A stretch of 64,000 nt of DNA from Aestuariirhabdus sp049985285 (GTDB lineage: Bacteria; Pseudomonadota; Gammaproteobacteria; Pseudomonadales; Aestuariirhabdaceae): positions 324,079-388,078 of the forward strand of contig NZ_JBNIEU010000003.1 of the NCBI RefSeq assembly GCF_049985285.1, read 5' to 3'. Below are positions 58,981 through 64,000 of this stretch, piece after piece. A model generated the notes under the pieces. The model saw only the letters and a program-made list of their open reading frames with translations, was not told the origin of the DNA and ran no database searches. Every line of letters begins with the position of its first letter. The stretch's first letter is position 1. The position numbers were made by a program, and so were the translations under genes.

Positions 58981-61608
58981 ATGAAGACAACAGCGATTCG
59001 CAGTGCATTTTTGAATTATTTTGCCAGTAAGCAGCATCAGATTGTGGCTAGCAGTTCGCTGGTGCCTGGCAATGATCCGACCCTTCTGTTCACCAATGCG
59101 GGTATGGTTCAGTTCAAGGATGTCTTCCTGGGCGATGACAAACGCCCCTACAACCGCGCGACGACCTCGCAGCGCTGTGTACGTGCAGGCGGTAAGCATA
59201 ATGACCTTGAGAACGTGGGTTATACCGCGCGTCACCATACTTTCTTCGAGATGCTGGGTAACTTCAGCTTCGGCGACTACTTCAAGCAGGATGCGATCCG
59301 GTTTGCGTGGGAGTTCCTGACCTCCAGCGAATGGCTCAATATTCCTACCGAAAAGCTTTGGGTCACGGTTTACCAGGAGGATGACGAGGCTTTTGACGTC
59401 TGGAGCCAGACTATCGGGGTGCCGGTCGATCGTATTATCCGCATCGGAGACAAGGGGGGGCGCTATAACTCAGATAATTTCTGGGCCATGGGAGATACCG
59501 GACCGTGCGGGCCCTGTACCGAGATATTCTACGACCACGGTGAAGGGATTTGGGGTGGCCCTCCCGGTTCGCCGGAAGAGGATGGCGATCGTTATATTGA
59601 GATCTGGAACGTGGTCTTTATGCAGTATAACCGCGGTGCCGATGGCACCATGGCGCCACTGCCCAAACCGTCGGTCGATACTGGCATGGGGCTGGAGCGT
59701 ATTGCGGCGGTAATGCAGTCGGTGCACAGCAACTACGAGATCGATCTGTTCCAGAACCTGCTTAAGGCTGCTGCGAAGGAGACCGGTACCCAGGACCTGG
59801 AAAACAAATCCCTGCGGGTGATCGCCGACCATATTCGTTCCTGTTCGTTCCTCGTAATCGATGGTGTGACTCCCTCCAACGAGGGACGCGGTTATGTGGT
59901 GCGCCGGATTATCCGCCGCGCTATTCGCCACGGGAATCAGTTGGGGCAAAAGCAACCCTTCTTCCACAAGTTGGTGGCATCACTAGTCACAGAAATGGGT
60001 GATGCCTATCCCGAGCTGCTCGAACAGCAGGCGCTGGTGGAGCGAGTACTGCTGCAGGAGGAGGAGCAGTTTGCCAAGACCCTCGACAAGGGCATGAAAG
60101 TATTGGAGGAGGCGATCTCCGGAATGGAGGGTACCGAGATCCCAGGTATTACCATCTTTACCCTCTACGATACCTATGGATTCCCCGTTGATCTGACAAA
60201 CGATATCGCGCGCGAGCGTGAACTAACGCTGGATATGTCCGGTTACGAGCAGGCGATGGAGCAGCAGCGCGAACGCGCGCGCGCCTCCAGCAAATTCGGC
60301 ATGGACTATAACGCCGGCCTTAATATAGAGGGTGTGACCGAGTTTACCGGTTACCAGAATCTTAGTGGTCAATCAGCCGTGCGCGCACTGTTTGTCGATA
60401 ATGCACCCTGCGACAGGGCGGCAGTGGGTCAGCAAGTAGCGGTTGTATTGAACCAGACCCCCTTTTACGCGGAGTCAGGCGGACAGGTTGGGGACCAGGG
60501 TGAGTTGGTTTGGAATGGTGGTCGTCTGGTTGTTCGAGATACCCAGAAAGAGGGCGACAACCATGTACACCTGGGTGAGGTTGTTGAGGGGGAACTCAAG
60601 ACTGGGGTGTCACTGACCGCGAAGGTCACGGCGGAGTCACGAGACGCTACCCGCTGCAATCACTCGGCCACGCATCTGCTGCACGCTGCACTACGCCAGG
60701 TACTGGGGGATCATGTAACCCAGAAGGGCTCGTTGGTCGATGACGAGCGCTTACGCTTTGACTTCTCCCATTTCGAATCGGTTAAGCCGGAGCAGCTGCG
60801 CGAGATTGAACGCATCGTTAACGAACAGATCCGTGCCAACACGGTGGTGGAAACCTGTGTCACCGATATGGATAGTGCGCGTGAATTGGGCGCTATGGCG
60901 TTGTTCGGGGAAAAATATGGTGACAGTGTTCGTGTCCTGACGATGGGTCAGGATCGTTTTTCGGTCGAACTCTGCGGTGGAACCCACGTCGAGCGTACCG
61001 GCGATATCGGTAGTCTCGTAATCACCGCCGAGGCGGGTATCGCGGCAGGAGTTCGCCGAATCGAAGCGGTCACTGCCGAGGCTGCCGGCCAGTGGAGCGA
61101 ATGCAGCGAAGTAGTCATTGCTCAGCTGTGCGCCCAACTTAAGGGGAGCCGCGAGGCGTTACCCGAGAAAGTTCAGCAGCTGCAGGATCGTAATCGTCAT
61201 CTCGAGCGCGAGCTGGATCAGTTGAAACAGAAACTGGCGAGTGCCAAAGGTAGTGACTTGGCGGCAGACGCCATCGAGGTGGCCGGCATCAAGTTGCTGG
61301 CGGAAAACCTTGACGGTGTGGATCCCAAATCGCTGCGTGATATGGTCGACCAGCTAAAAAACAAGCTGGGTAGCGGCGTGGTTTTGCTGGCAACGGCTGC
61401 CGAGGGTAAGGTAAGTCTTGCCGCTGGTGTTACTAAAGATTTGACGGCCCGCATCAAGGCCGGTGACCTGCTAAAGATGGTTGCCTCCCAGGTGGGTGGT
61501 AAGGGCGGTGGTCGCCCCGATTTTGCCCAGGGTGGTGGTACCGATGTAAACGCGCTGCCTGCAGCCGTAGCGTCCGTAGAGGGTTGGGTTAAAGATCAGC
61601 TGGGCTAG
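58981..61608 (+). CDS. alaS: alanyl-tRNA synthetase
   Basis: Charges tRNA-Ala and clears mischarged serine. 875 residues from ATG 58981 (MKTTAIRSAFLNYFASKQHQ); the frame extends upstream to 58936 but the conserved start is here. Motif 1-3 region includes RHHTFFEMLGNFSFGDYFK. The editing-domain zinc residues are in HSATHLLHAALR and CGGTHVERTG. A C-terminal coiled-coil and DHHA1-type domain (GGKGGGRPDFAQGGGTD) close it. Followed by lysC, the usual alaS-lysC-csrA order. Confidence 0.98.
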   Translation: MKTTAIRSAFLNYFASKQHQIVASSSLVPGNDPTLLFTNAGMVQFKDVFLGDDKRPYNRATTSQRCVRAGGKHNDLENVGYTARHHTFFEMLGNFSFGDYFKQDAIRFAWEFLTSSEWLNIPTEKLWVTVYQEDDEAFDVWSQTIGVPVDRIIRIGDKGGRYNSDNFWAMGDTGPCGPCTEIFYDHGEGIWGGPPGSPEEDGDRYIEIWNVVFMQYNRGADGTMAPLPKPSVDTGMGLERIAAVMQSVHSNYEIDLFQNLLKAAAKETGTQDLENKSLRVIADHIRSCSFLVIDGVTPSNEGRGYVVRRIIRRAIRHGNQLGQKQPFFHKLVASLVTEMGDAYPELLEQQALVERVLLQEEEQFAKTLDKGMKVLEEAISGMEGTEIPGITIFTLYDTYGFPVDLTNDIARERELTLDMSGYEQAMEQQRERARASSKFGMDYNAGLNIEGVTEFTGYQNLSGQSAVRALFVDNAPCDRAAVGQQVAVVLNQTPFYAESGGQVGDQGELVWNGGRLVVRDTQKEGDNHVHLGEVVEGELKTGVSLTAKVTAESRDATRCNHSATHLLHAALRQVLGDHVTQKGSLVDDERLRFDFSHFESVKPEQLREIERIVNEQIRANTVVETCVTDMDSARELGAMALFGEKYGDSVRVLTMGQDRFSVELCGGTHVERTGDIGSLVITAEAGIAAGVRRIEAVTAEAAGQWSECSEVVIAQLCAQLKGSREALPEKVQQLQDRNRHLERELDQLKQKLASAKGSDLAADAIEVAGIKLLAENLDGVDPKSLRDMVDQLKNKLGSGVVLLATAAEGKVSLAAGVTKDLTARIKAGDLLKMVASQVGGKGGGRPDFAQGGGTDVNALPAAVASVEGWVKDQLG

Positions 61609-61724
61609 CGTTTGCTGGCCCGAAACTAGTATCAGGATGATCGGCGGCTTGAGCCGCAGACGCGATAGGGACAGAGATAAATAGGGGAGAGATCCCCATA
61701 GTAGAGAGGATCGCAGATTCCACG

Positions 61725-62960
61725 ATGGCATTGATTGTTCAGAAATTCGGGGGAACATCGGTGGGTACGGTAGAACGTATCCAGGCGGTGGCAGATAAAG
61801 TAAAAGGGTTCCGGGAGCAGGGCCACGATATTGTGGTGGTGGTTTCCGCCATGAGCGGAGAAACCAATCGCCTTATTGGGCTGGCGAGTGAAATACAGAG
61901 CCGCCCGACGCCACGGGAAATGGATGTGCTGGTGTCAACCGGAGAGCAGGTAACCATTGCGCTGCTTTCAATGGCGCTTAACGAGCGTGGTTGTCCAGCC
62001 CGTTCCTACACCGGTGCGCAGGTGCGAATTCGCACCGATAGTACGCACACCAAGGCTCGCATTAAAAAGATTGACGAAGAGCATATGCGTGCTGATTTGA
62101 GCGCAGGCCGCGTGGTGGTGGTGGCAGGTTTTCAGGGGATGGATGAGGATGGCAACATAACGACCTTGGGACGGGGTGGATCCGATACTACGGCGGTAGC
62201 ATTGGCCGCAGCCCTTAAAGCCGAGGAGTGCCAGATCTATACCGACGTCGATGGTGTTTACACCACCGACCCGCGCGTCGTGGATAATGCCCGCCGCTTG
62301 CCCCGCATCACCTTCGAGGAGATGCTGGAGATGGCCAGTTTAGGGTCGAAAGTGTTACAGATTCGCTCTGTAGAGTTTGCCGGCAAATACAATGTGCCCC
62401 TGCGGGTACTGCACAGTTTCCAAGAGGGGCCCGGTACCCTGATTACTTTTGAGGTAGAGAACGAGATGGAAGATCCGCTGATTTCAGGTATCGCATTCAA
62501 CCGTGATGAAGCCAAACTCACCGTGAAGGGTGTTCCGGATATCCCGGGTGTCGCCTCTAAGATTCTTGGACCGATCAGCGCGTCTAACATTGAAGTAGAC
62601 ATGATTATCCAGAACGTTGCTGAGGATATGACCACCGACTTCACATTCACTGTTCACCGCAATGATTTCGATAGCTCGTTGGAAGTGTTGCAAGCGACGG
62701 CTAATGAGTTGGGGGCTCGTGAAGTAGTCGGTGATAACAAGATCGCGAAGGTATCGATTGTGGGTGTGGGTATGCGCTCCCACGCCGGGGTAGCGTCACA
62801 GATGTTTGATGCGTTGGCTCAGGAAGGTATTAACATTCAGGTGATCTCCACCTCCGAAATTAAAATATCGGTAGTGATTGCGGAGAAATACCTTGAACTC
62901 GCGGTAAGGGCGCTACACTCAGCGTTTGAACTCGACAAAATTGCCGTAGAGTCTGAGTAG
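61725..62960 (+). CDS. lysC: aspartate kinase
   Basis: First step of the lysine, threonine and methionine pathway. 411 residues. The amino-acid-kinase domain starts MALIVQKFGGTSVGTVERI, with the conserved KFGGTS and the TDVDGVYTTDPR segment. Two C-terminal ACT domains (about 265-400) bind feedback inhibitors (VKGVPDIPGVASKIL and VGVGMRSHAGVASQMF). Family members of this length often have an internal start giving a beta subunit; not tested here. Confidence 0.96.
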   Translation: MALIVQKFGGTSVGTVERIQAVADKVKGFREQGHDIVVVVSAMSGETNRLIGLASEIQSRPTPREMDVLVSTGEQVTIALLSMALNERGCPARSYTGAQVRIRTDSTHTKARIKKIDEEHMRADLSAGRVVVVAGFQGMDEDGNITTLGRGGSDTTAVALAAALKAEECQIYTDVDGVYTTDPRVVDNARRLPRITFEEMLEMASLGSKVLQIRSVEFAGKYNVPLRVLHSFQEGPGTLITFEVENEMEDPLISGIAFNRDEAKLTVKGVPDIPGVASKILGPISASNIEVDMIIQNVAEDMTTDFTFTVHRNDFDSSLEVLQATANELGAREVVGDNKIAKVSIVGVGMRSHAGVASQMFDALAQEGINIQVISTSEIKISVVIAEKYLELAVRALHSAFELDKIAVESE

Positions 62961-63173
62961 ATTCCCGACAAAAAATAGTAGAAATACGCATTTAGCCAGG
63001 CTGCTGGCGGGCTAAACTAAAAGTGTTTAAAAAGTGGGCTGTCGGTTACGTTGACAGTTGGCATTGACGCCAAGTCTGACCCAAGGGTGAGCTGGCATGA
63101 AAGAGTTTTTTGCACTGGAGTCACCCGCGTCCTTAACCGCTGGGTCGGTGCCAATTGAAATAAGGAGATTATT

Positions 63174-63350
63174 ATGCTGATTTTGACTCGCCGGGTAGGT
63201 GAAACGTTGATGGTTGGTGACGAGGTCACTGTAACCGTACTGGGCGTAAAAGGTAATCAGGTTCGTATCGGTGTAAATGCACCGAAAGAAGTGGCTGTAC
63301 ACCGCGAAGAGATTTACCAGCGGATTCAGAAAGAGAAAGAGGAAGAGTAA
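63174..63350 (+). CDS. csrA: carbon storage regulator CsrA/RsmA
   Basis: Small RNA-binding protein that blocks or stabilises mRNAs by binding GGA motifs. 58 residues, ATG 63174, with AAGGAG seven bases upstream. It reads MLILTRRVGETLMVGDEVTV onwards, with the conserved RRVGE at the N-terminus, GVKGNQVRIGVNAPKEV, and AVHREEIYQRI. Normal length (61 in E. coli). It follows lysC after 213 bases in the conserved alaS-lysC-csrA arrangement. Confidence 0.98.
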   Translation: MLILTRRVGETLMVGDEVTVTVLGVKGNQVRIGVNAPKEVAVHREEIYQRIQKEKEEE

Positions 63351-63385
63351 GTACTCTTCGATCTTCAGTTTTTTCTCCTATGCCC

Positions 63386-63413
63386 TTTGCTTTTGTCCTG
63401 AATCTGGTATTAT
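63386..63413 (+). promoter_or_regulatory. putative promoter of tRNA-Ser
   Basis: TTTGCT (63386-63391), 16 bases, then TATTAT (63408-63413) preceded by TGG (extended -10). A GC-rich discriminator GCGCGCG follows, typical of stable RNA genes. Confidence 0.6.
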
Positions 63414-63423
63414 TGCGCGCGTT

Positions 63424-63513
63424 GGAGAGGTGGCCGAGTGGCTGAAGGCGTGCCCCTGCTAAGGGTATATACGGGAAACTGTATCGAGGGTTCGAATCCC
63501 TCCCTCTCCGCCA
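63424..63513 (+). tRNA. tRNA-Ser (anticodon GCT)
   Basis: A 90-base class II tRNA. Acceptor arms GGAGAGG/CCTCTCC, D arm with GAGTGGCTGAAGG, anticodon loop CTGCTAA with anticodon GCT, a long variable arm (ATACGGGAAACTGTAT), TTCGAATC loop and encoded GCCA end. Reads AGC/AGU. An antisense ORF across it is a false call. Confidence 0.97.
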
Positions 63514-63517
63514 TACA

Positions 63518-63549
63518 AAAAAATGCCCGGCCTCGCGCCGGGCATTTTT
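63518..63549. terminator. terminator after tRNA-Ser
   Basis: ATGCCCGGC (63523-63531) pairs with GCCGGGCAT (63537-63545), flanked by A-run and T-run on either side. Confidence 0.88.
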
Positions 63550-63714
63550 GTTTGGTGGTGAGGGTCGGGAAGGACCCTCGCGGTTCGACCCATGCATCGC
63601 ATGGGAAACGAGCCACGACGTGGCGAAGCCTTTTTCGCTTTGGGTTCATGCCAGGCACTTTGGCCGGTACTTTAAATGTTGTATTCAACCACAAAAGTTT
63701 CTCACTATTGTGGT

Positions 63715-63743
63715 TTGACTCTTAAGGGTGGAATCACTATAGT
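63715..63743 (+). promoter_or_regulatory. strong sigma-70 promoter of the tRNA-Arg pair
   Basis: TTGACT (63715-63720), 17 bases, TATAGT (63738-63743), followed by a GC-rich ACGCGCGC discriminator. The start would be about 63750, just before the first tRNA. Confidence 0.85.
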
Positions 63744-63760
63744 ACGCGCGCTTGCTAGAG

Positions 63761-63837
63761 GCGCCCGTAGCTCAGCTGGATAGAGTACCTGGCTACGAAC
63801 CAGGCGGTCGCACGTTCGAATCGTGCCGGGCGCGCCA
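63761..63837 (+). tRNA. tRNA-Arg (anticodon ACG), copy 1
   Basis: 77 bases with encoded CCA. Acceptor arms GCGCCCG/CGGGCGC, anticodon loop CTACGAA with anticodon ACG (normally edited to ICG), T loop TTCGAAT. Transcribed with copy 2 from the promoter at 63715. Confidence 0.97.
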
Positions 63838-63865
63838 CTTTAGCAGCAAGAAAAGTAGTACCTTA

Positions 63866-63942
63866 GCGCCCGTAGCTCAGCTGGATAGAGTACCTGGCTA
63901 CGAACCAGGCGGTCGCACGTTCGAATCGTGCCGGGCGCGCCA
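63866..63942 (+). tRNA. tRNA-Arg (anticodon ACG), copy 2
   Basis: Identical over all 77 bases to copy 1, separated by a 28-base spacer. Same anticodon ACG and encoded CCA. A terminator follows. Confidence 0.97.
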
Positions 63943-63951
63943 AATAAAGAG

Positions 63952-63985
63952 AAAGAGCTCAACCCGTGAGGGTTGGGCTCTTTTT
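63952..63985 (+). terminator. terminator after the tRNA-Arg pair
   Basis: AAAGAGCTCAACCC (63952-63965) pairs with GGGTTGGGCTCTTT (63970-63983) with one G-T wobble, ending in five T residues. Confidence 0.9.
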
Positions 63986-64000
63986 CGTTGGGTTGCGCGG

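Noticed and set aside
63410..63694. ORFs across tRNA-Ser on both strands
   Set aside because: They read through the tRNA and its hairpins; such antisense ORFs are a common annotation artefact.
1..64000. CRISPR array, prophage or insertion sequence
   Set aside because: No regularly spaced short repeats, transposase or integrase genes were seen; the only tandem repeat is the 73-bp unit without unique spacers.

Overview
This window is a 64 kb stretch of a gammaproteobacterial chromosome, about 56 % G+C by eye. Gene content and order are mostly core: a Pseudomonas-like block (glnD-dapC-dapD; map/rpsB-tsf-pyrH-frr-uppS-cdsA-dxr-rseP-bamA-skp-lpxD-fabZ-lpxA-lpxB-rnhB; dnaE-accA-tilS-pyrG-kdsA-eno-ftsB-ispD-ispF-truD-surE-pcm; nlpD-rpoS-fdxA-mutS; recA-recX; alaS-lysC-csrA). 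Together with the LexA, FNR/ANR and NrdR boxes this points to a Pseudomonadales/Oceanospirillales-type organism, probably a facultative anaerobe; I cannot name the species.

Layout. 1-5390: metG (minus strand, cut by the window edge), a DnaT-domain gene overlapping a lambda-P-like gene, then mrp, dcd and a YqaA/DedA-type membrane protein. 5391-9840: an anaerobiosis-related segment, with a CBS-domain gene behind two perfect FNR/ANR boxes, a 73-bp tandem repeat, then nrdD, a separate 52-residue glycyl-radical ORF and nrdG behind adjoining NrdR and FNR boxes. 9840-16079 (minus): map, glnD, dapC, an ArsC-like gene and dapD. 16080-31204 (plus): translation factors, UMP kinase, isoprenoid and CDP-diacylglycerol synthesis, BamA/Skp and lipid A synthesis. 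31222-32073 (minus): an orphan solute-binding protein. 32217-46479 (plus): DNA polymerase III alpha, acetyl-CoA carboxylase alpha, TilS, CTP synthase, KdsA, enolase, FtsB, IspD/IspF, TruD, SurE and Pcm. 46501-49511: a DUF368 membrane protein, then nlpD-rpoS preceded by an FNR-like box. 49625-52609 (minus): ferredoxin and mutS. 52727-54923: pncC, SOS-controlled recA, recX. 54924-58827: a small accessory segment (unknown protein, DTW-domain enzyme, PilZ protein, beta-hydroxyacid dehydrogenase). 58981-63942: alaS, lysC, csrA, tRNA-Ser(GCT) and two identical tRNA-Arg(ACG).

The genes cooperate in envelope building (LPS: lpxD/A/B, fabZ, kdsA; outer membrane: bamA/skp; polyprenyl and phospholipid precursors: dxr, ispD, ispF, uppS, cdsA; peptidoglycan: nlpD, DUF368, and dapC/dapD for diaminopimelate), nucleotide supply (pyrG, pyrH, dcd, nrdDG), DNA replication and repair (dnaE, mutS, recA, recX, rnhB, the DnaT/P-like pair) and stress control (rpoS, csrA).

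The points most worth following are: (i) the anaerobic ribonucleotide reductase whose glycyl-radical segment is a separate ORF with its own Shine-Dalgarno; (ii) the overlapping DnaT-like/lambda-P-like pair, a candidate domesticated phage helicase-loading module; (iii) four perfect TTGAT-N4-ATCAA boxes that would put the CBS gene, nrdDG and perhaps nlpD-rpoS under one oxygen-sensing regulator. No CRISPR array, prophage, insertion sequence or rRNA operon was seen.
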